A stretch of 64,000 nt of DNA from CAZXWN01 sp964644695 [NCBI: uncultured bacterium] (GCA_964644695.1 CAZXWN010000004.1:62001-126000); one strand, 5' to 3'. Positions 17,738-27,347 are shown, counted from the stretch's first letter. Made by a program: numbers and translations. Notes: generated from the letters alone by a model not told the origin.

Positions 17738-19297
17738 ATGATAGAATATAAGACTATGTCCCATAAAAACTTGCCTATTTTAGCCCTTATTGGGCGCCCA
17801 AATGTCGGAAAGTCAGCCCTGTTCAATCGATTGGTTGGCTGCCGGCAAGCTATTGTTGAAGATATCCCAGGAGTCACCCGTGACAGGAACTACGGAGAAA
17901 GCGACTGGAATGGCCGTAGTTTCACAGTCATTGATACGGGGGGATTCATACCCGGTTCTATGGATGAAATTGAGGCCGAGGTTCGGGATCAGGCAGAGTT
18001 TGCCATCCGGGAAGCCGATGTTATTCTGTTCATTGTGGATGGAAAAGTTGGCTTCATGGACAGTGATATTGAAGTCGCCAATCTGCTGCGTAAACATAAC
18101 AAGCCCCTGTTACTGGTCGTCAACAAGATAGACAACACAACAGATTATTCCTCCTGGACTGAGTTTTACAAATTAGGATTGGGCGACCCGCATCCAATTT
18201 CATCTCTGCATGGCAATGGCCTGGGTGATGTGTTGGATGAAGCCGTCAAACTATTTCCGCCGCAAGATGAGGAAAACGAAATCAACCCCGCCGCTCGAAT
18301 CGCCATTGTCGGCCGGCCGAATGTTGGAAAGTCCTCTTTATTAAATGAATTACTGGGTCAACGGCGCTCCATCGTTTCCGATCAATCGGGAACAACTCGC
18401 GACTCCATAGATACCGTGATAGTCAGAAACGGTAAAGAATATATTCTGATTGATACCGCAGGAATACGAAAAAAATCGCGCGTCAATGAAAATGTAGAAT
18501 ACTACTCTGTCAATCGCGCCCTGCACGCCATCCGGCGTTCCGATGTTGCTATCCTGGTAGTCGATGCTCAAGAGGGCATTACAAGTCAGGATGCAAAACT
18601 GGCTGGCTACATTGCTCAGGAAGGTACTTCCTGTATATTAGTGATAAATAAGTGGGACTTGATTGAAGAAAAAGTGGATGATTATCTCGCCCGGTTCAAA
18701 AAACGGGAAGAAGATCCCAAATTCCAGAGTGATGATGAAGATGAACTGTTTGAAGATGGAAAGCCAAAAAAAATCCCCTTCAAGAAGTTCAAAAAAGAAA
18801 AAGCCCCTAAAGTTTATGTCGATCAAAGTATGTTGTTTGAGAGCATGCTGCCGCAGGACCGTGGTGCCAATATTCATCTAGCGATGCGGGAATATCAGAA
18901 ACATGTTGAAAAAAACCTTTATTTTATGACCTGGGTTCCAGTTCTCTATACCAGCGCCACTCAGGGAAAGCGCGTTGAGCGAATCTTTGAATATGTGGAT
19001 CAGGTGATGGAAGCCCGTCACTCTCGTGTTTCAACGGGTGAATTAAATCGATTCCTGGAAGGTGCCATTGAACATTGGCAGCCACCGGAAATCCATGGCA
19101 AAGAAGTAAAAGTTTATTATATGACTCAAACCGATACAGCTCCGCCCCACTTCACTCTGTTTGTGAATTTAAAAGATTCCATACCCAGTGACTATACTCG
19201 ATATTTAATGAACTGTATTCGAAAAGCATTTGGCTTTATCGGCTGTCCAGTCACCCTCAATATTCGGTCAAAAAAGAAACTTAAACAACGGTCATAA
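17738..19297 (+). CDS. der: Ribosome-associated GTPase Der (EngA) with insertion
   Basis: 519 residues, longer than the usual 435-490. Two tandem G domains: GRPNVGKSALFNRL, DTGGFI and NKID in the first; GRPNVGKSSLLNELL, DTAGIRKKSR and NKWDL in the second; then the KH-like domain. It acts in 50S subunit maturation. Between NKWDL and the G5 loop (YTSATQGKR) lies an extra segment of about 65 residues (18704-18912), first very acidic (DDEDELFED), then basic (KKIPFKKFKKEKAPK). The start is uncertain: ATG 17738 has AAAGG upstream; ATG 17756 would give the most typical N-terminus. Confidence 0.93.
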   Translation: MIEYKTMSHKNLPILALIGRPNVGKSALFNRLVGCRQAIVEDIPGVTRDRNYGESDWNGRSFTVIDTGGFIPGSMDEIEAEVRDQAEFAIREADVILFIVDGKVGFMDSDIEVANLLRKHNKPLLLVVNKIDNTTDYSSWTEFYKLGLGDPHPISSLHGNGLGDVLDEAVKLFPPQDEENEINPAARIAIVGRPNVGKSSLLNELLGQRRSIVSDQSGTTRDSIDTVIVRNGKEYILIDTAGIRKKSRVNENVEYYSVNRALHAIRRSDVAILVVDAQEGITSQDAKLAGYIAQEGTSCILVINKWDLIEEKVDDYLARFKKREEDPKFQSDDEDELFEDGKPKKIPFKKFKKEKAPKVYVDQSMLFESMLPQDRGANIHLAMREYQKHVEKNLYFMTWVPVLYTSATQGKRVERIFEYVDQVMEARHSRVSTGELNRFLEGAIEHWQPPEIHGKEVKVYYMTQTDTAPPHFTLFVNLKDSIPSDYTRYLMNCIRKAFGFIGCPVTLNIRSKKKLKQRS

Positions 19298-19302
19298 CCT
19301 CC

Positions 19303-19905
19303 ATGATTCTTTTGATTGCAATCGCCCTCGCCTATTTGCTGGGATCCATTCCCACAAGTTTCTGGCTGGGTAAACTCGTCAAAGGAATCGATATCCGAGA
19401 ACATGGCAGTAAAAATCCCGGTGCCACCAATGCTTTAAGAGTATTAGGGAAACCCCTCGGATTCACCACATTACTGGTAGATATTTTAAAAGGGACTGCC
19501 GCGGTACTGGTTGCCATGAAATTGCTGGGAATCACCTTGGACTGGCAACTTCTGCTGGTGGGATTAGCCGCAGTATCAGGCCACATTTTCACCCTGTTTT
19601 TAAGATTTAAGGGAGGGAAAGGTGTCGCCACTACCTTCGGGATTTTCCTGGCGTTAGCCCCATGGGCCACCATTTATACACTGGGGATATTTATAATCGT
19701 GGTCACACTCAGTCGGTATGTCTCCCTGGGTTCCATCATTTCAGCGGTCTGTTTCCCCCTGTTTATTTATCTGATTGATGGGAACATCCTATATACTGCT
19801 TTGGCCATTCTCATAGGGACATTCATCATCTGGCGGCATCGGAGTAATATCCAACGCATCCGCGAAGGTAAAGAAAATAAAATCTTCAGCAAACCAGCCG
19901 CTTAG
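19303..19905 (+). CDS. plsY: Acyl-phosphate glycerol-3-phosphate acyltransferase
   Basis: 200 residues, polytopic. Family motifs LGSIPTSFWLGK, DIREHGSKNPGATNALRVLG and FKGGKGVATTFG are present. It transfers acyl groups from acyl-phosphate to glycerol-3-phosphate in the membrane, starting phospholipid synthesis; it uses the products of the fab genes nearby. It starts 5 bp after the der stop, so is co-transcribed. Its stop codon overlaps the stop of the convergent gene by 3-4 bases. Confidence 0.96.
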   Translation: MILLIAIALAYLLGSIPTSFWLGKLVKGIDIREHGSKNPGATNALRVLGKPLGFTTLLVDILKGTAAVLVAMKLLGITLDWQLLLVGLAAVSGHIFTLFLRFKGGKGVATTFGIFLALAPWATIYTLGIFIIVVTLSRYVSLGSIISAVCFPLFIYLIDGNILYTALAILIGTFIIWRHRSNIQRIREGKENKIFSKPAA

Positions 19906-21278
19906 TTTTTCTGCTCCACCTTCGATTTCATCTGGAAGTATGCACGATACATCAGCCATACCATTGTGGAAGCAAATAAGAGAAGAATAGCCGTAGCAAT
20001 GTATTCCCGAGTGTGAAGCGACGGCATTGGAACTTTCCCATCCCAGCTCCATTCCCAGTGTTCCCAATAATGTGGAAGATACTTTTTCGCTCCCGGCACA
20101 TATCGATTTGCGTAATCCTGCAACCAGAGATAACGAGCGGCAGGATGTCGATTCAAAAACAGTGCAAACAATAAACTCAATCCACCCAATCCATAAACAA
20201 CTATCTGTCCCACCCGAGGAAGTTTTTCCTGAAAAACTCGAATTGTCAGAATTGCCAATACCGGCATTACAGGCAGGAGAAACCTCCCGGCTGTTGTCCA
20301 TCCAATAAAGAAGGGGGGCTCATAGGAGAGGAAACCATAATAGGCCAGGAAAACACAGGGAAGTATCCAACCCCAGCGATGCTCTTTCCATGCAAGATAA
20401 CCACCCAGGATAGAAACCAGATAAACTGGGGATTGGAATAAGAACCCATATTGAGGGTCCAGCAAATAGATTAACCAAGTCTGGCCCAATCGGCGATAAC
20501 TGCTCCAATTATATCCAACATAAGGGCCAAATATGGAAAAGTTCCCATATACCATCCATCCCAATAAGCACATTTCCAGAATAATTAATCCAACCCAACC
20601 GGTGAGAATTCCTTTCCACACCCAGCCTTTGCATCGAAAGAAAAAGAGCACACCAAAGACACCAATCAAAAAGGAAAACTTCAGATGCAGCAGTGGTAAA
20701 TAAGCCAATCCCAACAAAACGCCTATCATTGACAGTCGAGTGGGACCTTTGATTAAAACATACAAGAAATAACTCACAAGAAACATTGCTATTACTTCGG
20801 TATAAACCTGCCCTGCAAAAGAAAGCCAAGGGGTTGATAACCCAATCGCCCATAATGGAAAAATATTTGTCATATTAGTTCCAGCCAACATGCCAGCCGT
20901 TCGCCAACACAAAATCAGAGAGCTCAACATGACCAAACTGATAAACACTAAAACAGCAGGGTATCCTCCAATGGCATAGGGAACAGTGAGGATTAGCGGT
21001 AGGCCGAAGTTGTGAATAGAATAAGGAGTTTTGTCGAAGTTGTGCGGCTCAAGAGACTTTTCCTTATAAAAAATCTTCCAATCTTGATTCTGGTAATTAT
21101 TGGCCAGATTGATATCGTGGTCATATACCAGACTGTGGGTAATCAACAAGTAATGAGGTTCGTCTCCAGTAGGCACAAATTTTCGATGGGACACCCTGTA
21201 ATCCGAAGCCAGAAATAAAACCCAAATCCCAAGGAAAGAGAACACACATAAAAACAACCAATGCCGATTCGTCATCAA
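19902..21278 (-). CDS. Polytopic membrane protein, probable GT-C-fold glycosyltransferase-like
   Basis: 458 residues with about ten transmembrane helices. After the first helix, PTGDEPHYLLITHSLVYDHD resembles the DE/DEPHY loop of GT39/GT87-like polyprenyl-linked sugar transferases, and the long extracytoplasmic end and KTPYSIHNFGLPLI region fit that fold. Likely it moves a sugar from a lipid carrier onto a surface glycan or protein, but the donor and acceptor are unknown. No polymer-synthesis genes lie nearby. Stop codon overlaps that of plsY. Confidence 0.55.
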   Translation of the reverse strand: MMTNRHWLFLCVFSFLGIWVLFLASDYRVSHRKFVPTGDEPHYLLITHSLVYDHDINLANNYQNQDWKIFYKEKSLEPHNFDKTPYSIHNFGLPLILTVPYAIGGYPAVLVFISLVMLSSLILCWRTAGMLAGTNMTNIFPLWAIGLSTPWLSFAGQVYTEVIAMFLVSYFLYVLIKGPTRLSMIGVLLGLAYLPLLHLKFSFLIGVFGVLFFFRCKGWVWKGILTGWVGLIILEMCLLGWMVYGNFSIFGPYVGYNWSSYRRLGQTWLIYLLDPQYGFLFQSPVYLVSILGGYLAWKEHRWGWILPCVFLAYYGFLSYEPPFFIGWTTAGRFLLPVMPVLAILTIRVFQEKLPRVGQIVVYGLGGLSLLFALFLNRHPAARYLWLQDYANRYVPGAKKYLPHYWEHWEWSWDGKVPMPSLHTREYIATAILLLFASTMVWLMYRAYFQMKSKVEQKN

Positions 21279-21341
21279 AAAAAGAACACCTTCCCTATAA
21301 TTTCATACCACCAGCCAGAAGATTATACTACATTACATATT

Positions 21342-22073
21342 TTAATTTGAAGGAATTAATACATAAATTTTATTTGATGCAGGCAAGATTGCATTACTAA
21401 TTCGTAGGGTGCTGCTTCCCAGTCGGGTCACATTCTTTTGGGATTTCAGGAAATCATCAACAGGACGTAGAGGAATTTTAATTTGGTCTGTCTTGTAATG
21501 CATGGGAATGGTGATTCGAGGATTAATTTGAGCAATTACATCCGATAATTTTGACGAGTCCAAAGTATAAACGCCACCGGCAGGAATCAGTAACACATCA
21601 ATCGGACCCTTCTTTAGAATTTGTTTTATTTGGTCCTGCGTCAACTTTTGTCCCAGATCCCCCAGATGACATATTCGAAGACTGTCGATTGAATACACAA
21701 AGATGAGATTCTTCCCACGCGCTTTGCCTTGTTGGTCATCATGAAAAGATTCAATCCCCTGAATTGATACATTATTGATTTGTGAATACCCGGCACTTTT
21801 AATCACGCTGGGTTTTCCTGGAAGACTGGATACATCGTTGTGGTCTGCATGGTCATGGCTGACAGTTACACCATCGGCCTTTATCGTAATAGTGCTGTAA
21901 TTTACTGCACCCCCAAAACCTTTTGGTTCGTAAGGGTCGGTGATAATTTTTGTGCCATCCTTAGCAGTGAACAAAAACGCTGCCTGACCAAACCATTGAA
22001 TCTGGACAGACCAAACCGATGATAAACCTACAAGACATACCATCAATAATAAAAAGATATTTTTCTTCGACAT
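21342..22073 (-). CDS. Secreted MBL-fold metallo-hydrolase (UPF0173/UlaG-like)
   Basis: 243 residues. Signal peptide (residues 1-22), then IQWFGQAAFLF and TDPYEP, and the metal site THDHADH-type motif VSHDHADHND, with later histidines in GIESFHDD, HLGDLG and PMHYKTD. This is the UPF0173/beta-lactamase-like fold seen in periplasmic versions in several phyla; the substrate is unknown. Start at 22073 follows GGAGGAG; the longer frame upstream is rejected. Confidence 0.8.
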   Translation of the reverse strand: MSKKNIFLLLMVCLVGLSSVWSVQIQWFGQAAFLFTAKDGTKIITDPYEPKGFGGAVNYSTITIKADGVTVSHDHADHNDVSSLPGKPSVIKSAGYSQINNVSIQGIESFHDDQQGKARGKNLIFVYSIDSLRICHLGDLGQKLTQDQIKQILKKGPIDVLLIPAGGVYTLDSSKLSDVIAQINPRITIPMHYKTDQIKIPLRPVDDFLKSQKNVTRLGSSTLRISNAILPASNKIYVLIPSN

Positions 22074-22111
22074 ATTATCTCCTCCATACCTATTCTGATT
22101 GTACCCCAAAT

Positions 22112-22148
22112 AAAAAAGCGGAGAAGACTTTTATATCTTCTCCGCTTT
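22112..22148 (-). terminator. Intrinsic terminator after carA
   Basis: Stem AAAGCGGAGAAGA / TCTTCTCCGCTTT, with T6 after it on the minus strand. Confidence 0.9.
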
Positions 22149-22168
22149 CGTGATTTACTCAATTTTAT

Positions 22169-23314
22169 TTAACGGCTTTTTTCCATATTTTCGACAAACT
22201 TATCGAATAGGTAGCGGGCATCATGAGGTCCGGCTGAAGATTCTGGGTGATATTGAACACAGAAAATTGGGAGTGTTTCGTGCTCCATACCTTCATTCGA
22301 CATATCATTGAGATTCAGGTGAGTAATTCGCAAACCGGAATTCTTCACCGAATCAAGGTCCACACAGAAACCATGGTTCTGAACAGTAATTTCAATTTTC
22401 CCAGTAGCTAATTGTTTGACTGGATGGTTAGCACCACGATGACCAAACTTTAGTTTATATGTTTTGCCACCAAAGGCCAAACCTAGAATCTGTTGACCTA
22501 AACAAATCCCGAAAATCGGCTTTTTCCCAATGAGTTTTTTTACATTCTCAATGAGGTATGTGACAGCTTCAGGATCACCAGGTCCATTGGACAGGAAGAT
22601 ACCATCAGGATTAAACGCCAAAACATCTTCCGCGGACATATCCGCTGGAACAACGGTAACTTTGCAGTTATGCGCTGCCAGCAATCGGAGAATGTTCAGT
22701 TTGATACCACAGTCGTAAGCAACCACATGGAACTTCGCTTTATCGGGAGAATAATCAGCGTAGCACCCATTCCATTCAAGGTCGGACTTGTTAGGGACAA
22801 ATACATAGGGCTTTTCAATCGTAACTTCTTTGACCAAATCTCGCCCGACTAAGTGGGGGGAATTCTTCGCCTTCTCCACAAGTCTTTCAGGATTATCATC
22901 CACCGTCGAAATGACGCCTTGTTTTGCACCATACGTCCGGAGATGTTTGGTCAGTGCACGGGTATCCACACCCTCGATACCGACGATACCATGTTTGTTC
23001 AAATACGTACCAAGATCACTGTCAGCCCGATAGTTACTAGTAATGCCGGAGTATTCTCTGATGATAAAACCTTCAACATAGGGTTGGCGAGATTCCACAT
23101 CTTCAGCATTAACTCCGTAATTACCAATCAACGGATAGGTCATGGTAACGATTTGACCCTTATAGGATGGATCTGTCAGGATTTCCTGATAACCGGTCAT
23201 GGAAGTATTGAATACAACTTCCCCGTAATTCTCACCTTCAGCACCGAAGGCATAGCCATGGAAGACTTTTCCATCTTCTAAGGCAAGGATGGCAGGTTTT
23301 TTAACTTTATTCAT
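22169..23314 (-). CDS. carA: Carbamoyl-phosphate synthase small subunit (glutaminase)
   Basis: 381 residues, normal length. N-terminal CPSase_sm_chain domain, then a class I glutamine amidotransferase domain with nucleophile Cys271 in FGICLGQQ and His356/Glu358 in VQYHPESSAG. It releases ammonia from glutamine for CarB in pyrimidine and arginine synthesis. carB is not in the window and a strong terminator follows, so the two subunit genes are unlinked here. Confidence 0.96.
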   Translation of the reverse strand: MNKVKKPAILALEDGKVFHGYAFGAEGENYGEVVFNTSMTGYQEILTDPSYKGQIVTMTYPLIGNYGVNAEDVESRQPYVEGFIIREYSGITSNYRADSDLGTYLNKHGIVGIEGVDTRALTKHLRTYGAKQGVISTVDDNPERLVEKAKNSPHLVGRDLVKEVTIEKPYVFVPNKSDLEWNGCYADYSPDKAKFHVVAYDCGIKLNILRLLAAHNCKVTVVPADMSAEDVLAFNPDGIFLSNGPGDPEAVTYLIENVKKLIGKKPIFGICLGQQILGLAFGGKTYKLKFGHRGANHPVKQLATGKIEITVQNHGFCVDLDSVKNSGLRITHLNLNDMSNEGMEHETLPIFCVQYHPESSAGPHDARYLFDKFVENMEKSR

Positions 23315-23446
23315 GATTATTAATTATAGCGTAACCCTGCCCAACTCCTGAATAACATCCAATAAATATCATGTTGTACAACTTTAATAGACAATTTAGT
23401 CAACTGATGTTAATTTATGGAAAATTTATCAAGGAGAATTGTTTAT

Positions 23447-24664
23447 ATGCCGATATGCAGAGGGAAGCTAATTCAACTTCAAACATTTATCTTGTGCCTT
23501 TCACTGGCAGGAGCTTCATTCGGGCTCACATTAAATCTCAAGAATGGAGCGGGTCTGGAAGGTAAACTCATTGAGCGTTTCAACAACCAGGTTACGATGG
23601 AAAACAAAGGGATTCGGACTACGGTCCCAGTCAGCAGGGTGAACGATCCAGAAACTACCTGGATGAAAGAAGCTCAGGATGCCTTTGATAAAGAGGATTA
23701 TGCCACCTGCCAGGATTATTGTAAGCAGATCCTGATATGGAATTCTGCATCAGCAGAGGCACAGAATTTATTAAAGCAAGCGGCAGTGGGGTCCAAGAAC
23801 CGAGTCACAAAACTTGAGGCAGAACGTATTGCCAAAGAGCAACAGGAAGCCGCCCAAAAGGCACTGGAAGCGCAAAAGAAACTAGAAGCCGCGACCAGTA
23901 TATCGAGCACTTCAAGTAAACAAACTACCGCTCATAACAATGGATCCGCGATAGATATTAATACGATCCTCACTAATATCCAAAATACTTATACAGCCAT
24001 TGACGCCTTCAAGATGTCCACAAAGGTTAAAATCTCTACCAATATACTGGGCATGAGAGAAACGAGTGAGCATATTGTCTCTATGGAATCCATACCATCT
24101 AAAAAACTGTTTAAATACAATAATTCCAACTCGGCTATGCATTCGGATGGTAAAAATATTTACCTGCTGTCTCAAGCGAAAAAACAATACATACAATTTT
24201 CAATAGCCGAAGCATTATCTCAAGATCCTAATAATGAATTATCCGAATTAATGGATGCACTAGGTCCTATCGCTACAATTACGAAATCGAAAAACCCCGC
24301 ATTTTTACGGGAAGAAACCCTTACTGTAAACAATCAACCGCATGACTGTTATGTCATTCGAATAGATGCCGACCCCAATCCATCAAAATCGCTTATCAAT
24401 GGCCCAATACTCTATTGGGTAGATAAGAATACCTGGTACATATTGAAAAAATATGCCAGTAAGGGAACCAAAGATGGAAAAATGACGACGGAACAGACAA
24501 CCTATATCAATAATTTTGATCCACACCCACAGTTTGCTGCCAATCATTTCAATTTCAGTCCACCTTCAGGCTACCAATTTGTTGATATGAAAAAGATACA
24601 AGATTCCTTCCAAAAGCCAAAAGAAAAAATTTCACAGGCAAACAAGCGCCAGACTTTACGTTAA
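23447..24664 (+). CDS. Secreted lipoprotein-sorting-like protein; N-terminal part of a split thioredoxin fusion
   Basis: 405 residues from the ATG at 23447 (AAGGAG ten bases upstream). Signal peptide (to about residue 27), a beta-rich module (about 28-70), a helical Ala/Glu/Gln segment (about 75-150), then a region (about 170-380) resembling the LolA/DUF2092 fold: IQNTYTAIDAFKMSTKVKI, LYWVDKNTWYILKKYASKG. The frame ends at 24664, but from the A6 run at 24624-24629 the -1 frame continues without a break into a TlpA-like thioredoxin domain. LolA/DUF2092-thioredoxin fusions are known in planctomycete-like genomes, so I read both parts as one gene with a frameshift. Confidence 0.6.
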   Translation: MPICRGKLIQLQTFILCLSLAGASFGLTLNLKNGAGLEGKLIERFNNQVTMENKGIRTTVPVSRVNDPETTWMKEAQDAFDKEDYATCQDYCKQILIWNSASAEAQNLLKQAAVGSKNRVTKLEAERIAKEQQEAAQKALEAQKKLEAATSISSTSSKQTTAHNNGSAIDINTILTNIQNTYTAIDAFKMSTKVKISTNILGMRETSEHIVSMESIPSKKLFKYNNSNSAMHSDGKNIYLLSQAKKQYIQFSIAEALSQDPNNELSELMDALGPIATITKSKNPAFLREETLTVNNQPHDCYVIRIDADPNPSKSLINGPILYWVDKNTWYILKKYASKGTKDGKMTTEQTTYINNFDPHPQFAANHFNFSPPSGYQFVDMKKIQDSFQKPKEKISQANKRQTLR

Positions 24665-25050
24665 AAGCCATCAATTACAATGCCTCATACAACTTGAAAA
24701 GCTTGAGAGGAAAAGTAGTTTTGATAGACTTCTTTGCATCCTGGTGTCCCCCTTGCAGAAAAGAACTCCCTTCCATAGAAAAATTGCATAAGGAATTTGC
24801 TCCAAAAGGATTGGTCGTTTTAGGAATCAATGACGAAAAGAGATCAGTTATTGATGATTTCAGAGGGAAAAGGGGATTAACTTTCCCGATATTAGATGAC
24901 ACTCAAAATATGATTTCGAGAAGCTATCATGTCACAGGGATTCCAACAACACTTGTCGTTTGGAAAAATGGTGTTGTGGTGGCACATTTTGTTGGAGCAG
25001 CAAGCGAACAAAATTTGAGAGATGCTTTAGCAAAAGCAGGTATTCGTTAA
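24631..25050 (+). CDS. TlpA-like thioredoxin domain; C-terminal part of the split fusion
   Basis: About 139 codons in the frame that begins FTGKQAPDFTLKAINYN, the usual entry of a TlpA/AhpC-TSA domain. The active site is FFASWCPPCRKELPS (CPPC), and cis-Pro is in TGIPTTLVV. No ribosome binding site or ATG lies near 24631; a TTG at 24694 would cut off the first beta strand. That, and the complete domain upstream of any start, argue for read-through from the preceding frame. As a secreted thiol-disulfide protein it would act outside the cytoplasm. Confidence 0.75.
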   Translation, partial: FTGKQAPDFTLKAINYNASYNLKSLRGKVVLIDFFASWCPPCRKELPSIEKLHKEFAPKGLVVLGINDEKRSVIDDFRGKRGLTFPILDDTQNMISRSYHVTGIPTTLVVWKNGVVVAHFVGAASEQNLRDALAKAGIR

Positions 25051-25071
25051 ACATATACTTTGTTAAAAAAG

Positions 25072-25108
25072 AAAAGACCGACCTTCGAAAAGGCCGGTCT
25101 TTTTTTAT
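25072..25108. terminator. Bidirectional terminator
   Basis: Stem AAGACCG-CCTT / AAGG-CGGTCTT (one mismatch) with T7 on the plus side and T-rich sequence on the minus side, between convergent genes. Confidence 0.85.
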
Positions 25109-25117
25109 TACTGTAAA

Positions 25118-25582
25118 TTAAAGACTTTTCAGAACATCCAGGAAAGCGGACAAATCCCGTTCTTTAACCAACTCATTCACATGGGTAAACCTGACCACTC
25201 CTTGTTTATCAATGATGATCGTGGCTCTTTGAGCAATCCCGTGGTCGTCTGCATAGACACCATATTTTTTAGCAACATCGCCTTTGGGATGAAAATCTGA
25301 CAACATGGGGAACTGGGACACTTTACAATGCCCGGCAAAGGCTTTCAATGTGTACAAAGAATCCACACTGACAGAGAAAAACACGGTATCATTAGCGGTT
25401 AATTCAGCAATGTGCTTTTCAAAATTGGGCATCTCATTAGCACACACGGGAGAGAAAGCCAGCGGAAAGAAGAATAATACGACATTCTTTTTACCCTTGA
25501 AATCAGATAGTTTTACTTTTCCTTCACCCAGAGTGGAGGCAAGTTCGAAATCTGGAGCAGATTGACCGACATTAATTGGCAT
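25118..25582 (-). CDS. Peroxiredoxin (AhpE/AhpC-TSA family)
   Basis: 154 residues. Peroxidatic Cys47 in PLAFSPVCANEM. A second Cys (Cys86, GHCKVSQ) could serve as a resolving residue, or the enzyme may be 1-Cys. The RxTxxID segment QRATIIIDKQGVVRF follows. It reduces hydrogen peroxide or alkyl hydroperoxides in the cytoplasm; no signal peptide. AAGGAG precedes the ATG. Confidence 0.9.
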   Translation of the reverse strand: MPINVGQSAPDFELASTLGEGKVKLSDFKGKKNVVLFFFPLAFSPVCANEMPNFEKHIAELTANDTVFFSVSVDSLYTLKAFAGHCKVSQFPMLSDFHPKGDVAKKYGVYADDHGIAQRATIIIDKQGVVRFTHVNELVKERDLSAFLDVLKSL

Positions 25583-25649
25583 TTCAGTAACTCCTTCTAT
25601 TCATTTATGAGTTTTGCTTGATAAAGAAATAAACCCATAAACAACAGAA

Positions 25650-27224
25650 TTAGTTCCTGAGAATTTTACCGGCGAGAGCTCCGGTATGGATACCTTCTTC
25701 AATGATGGTTTTGCCATTCACTAAAACATATTCAATACCCAATGGATATTGATGAGGTTTCATGAAGGTTGCGGTATCCTTGATACGGTTAATATCAAAA
25801 ATCACGATGTCCCCGTAATAATCCTTTGCCAGAATCCCACGGTCTTTCAGATGCAGAATTTCAGCATTCAGTCCTGTCATTTTACGAATGGCCTCTTCAA
25901 GGGAAAAGAGATTCTTCTCCTTTGAGTAATGAGAAATAACCCGGGGGAATGTGCCGTAAGCACGGGGATGGGGCTGGTCTTCATTCAACGGAGGATAAGG
26001 TGCACGGGCCGTTGTATCCGAACCAATAGAGACCCAGGGTTGAGAAATAAAAGCATCCGTTTCGGTATCATCCATAGAGAAAAATATTGCGCTGACCATT
26101 CCGTCTTCTTCCAGAAGAATATCGCACACCGTATCCGGAATAGACTTATTGCGTTCAGCGGCGATACTCTGAAGTTGTTTGCCTAGTAAATCATGATTTT
26201 TATGCACAGAAGAAATGAGTGTGTCTTCATAACCTGACTCCTGCCCAATATTAGCGACAATTTCTTCAATGATTCGAGCCCGGGATTGGGGATCCCGCAG
26301 ACGCTCCAACATGCGAGCCATACCGCCATCATGAGCCCAGTCTGGCAACATTGAGGATAACTCTGTCGAAGAGGCAATATAGGGATAACGGTCGGCATGA
26401 ACCGGCAACCCGGCATCAACCGCCATCTGTATCAGTTCAATCGCCCATTTTCCTTTGCCCCAGTTTTTCCGACCTGCCGATTTTAAGTGGGAAATCTGAA
26501 CGGGGATTTTTGCACGCCGCCCGATAGTCAAAGTCTCCGTAATAGATTCCAGCAACAACCGGCCTTCACTTCTCATATGCGAAGCATAGATGCCACCTTT
26601 AGCCGCCACAACTTTAGCGATTTCGACAATTTCATCCATGGCAGCAAAACACCCCGGAGGATAAATCAACCCGGTGGTTAATCCCAAGGCCCCCTGCTCC
26701 ATTGATTTTTCCATTTCATATTTTTGCTTATTCAATTCCTCAGGAGTCGGCGGTCGGTTATCTTCGCCCATACAATAGATCCGTAATCCGCCATGCCCAA
26801 TAAACGAACCATAATTAGTCCCTATACCTTGTTTTTCTAATCGGGAATAGAATCCACCTATATCTTCCCAATCGAGCTCCAAACCATGTTTCTTCATAAA
26901 TTCCCGGGTCTCAACATGTCCAATAGGACCGATAGGGAATGGGCTGATACCACAATTACCAGAGATATCAGAAGTCACCCCCTGACGAATTTTACTTTCT
27001 GAGCGGGGATTTACCAGTAATGACACATCTGTATGGGAATGGATATCAATAAATCCGGGACAAACACATTTGCCGGACGCATCAATAATCCGGTTGGCTT
27101 TGTTTTCCGGAATACCGGATTCCATAGCAACAATCTTTTCACCCTGGATGGCAACATCCGTTTTTATGCGGGGCTTTCCAGTCCCATCGATTACTTCTCC
27201 GTTTTTTATCAGCAAATCAAACAT
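25650..27224 (-). CDS. N-acyl-D-amino-acid deacylase (D-aminoacylase family)
   Basis: 524 residues, amidohydrolase superfamily. Begins LLIKNGEVIDGTGKP; metal-binding FIDIHSHTDVSLL, NCGISPFPIG, IYASHMRSEG, VQISHLKSAG and SIGSDTTARA follow, and the C-terminal strand domain ends GILAKDYYGDIVIFD. The family removes N-acyl groups from D-amino acids or splits related amides and dipeptides. It might recycle peptidoglycan-derived D-amino acids; the exact substrate is not readable. The gap to the neighbouring ADP-ribosylglycohydrolase holds a terminator. Confidence 0.88.
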   Translation of the reverse strand: MFDLLIKNGEVIDGTGKPRIKTDVAIQGEKIVAMESGIPENKANRIIDASGKCVCPGFIDIHSHTDVSLLVNPRSESKIRQGVTSDISGNCGISPFPIGPIGHVETREFMKKHGLELDWEDIGGFYSRLEKQGIGTNYGSFIGHGGLRIYCMGEDNRPPTPEELNKQKYEMEKSMEQGALGLTTGLIYPPGCFAAMDEIVEIAKVVAAKGGIYASHMRSEGRLLLESITETLTIGRRAKIPVQISHLKSAGRKNWGKGKWAIELIQMAVDAGLPVHADRYPYIASSTELSSMLPDWAHDGGMARMLERLRDPQSRARIIEEIVANIGQESGYEDTLISSVHKNHDLLGKQLQSIAAERNKSIPDTVCDILLEEDGMVSAIFFSMDDTETDAFISQPWVSIGSDTTARAPYPPLNEDQPHPRAYGTFPRVISHYSKEKNLFSLEEAIRKMTGLNAEILHLKDRGILAKDYYGDIVIFDINRIKDTATFMKPHQYPLGIEYVLVNGKTIIEEGIHTGALAGKILRN

Positions 27225-27310
27225 GATATTTACTCACATTCTCCACATTCATTAAAAGCACATTAAAATCCTTGACTTATTATAAACCTATTATTCACTT
27301 TTCCGCAGGT

Positions 27311-27347
27311 AAAGAAAAAGGAACGGGACTCTTCCTCCGTTCCTTTT
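27311..27347. terminator. Intrinsic terminator after the ADP-ribosylglycohydrolase gene
   Basis: Stem AAAAGGAACGG / CCGTTCCTTTT, 10-nt loop; T-rich tract on the minus side. Confidence 0.85.

Noticed and set aside
24620-24632. Canonical -1 programmed frameshift heptamer at the A6 run
   Set aside because: The codons there (GAA AAA ATT) do not form X-XXY-YYZ, and no stimulatory stem was seen; simple slippage or an indel is as likely.
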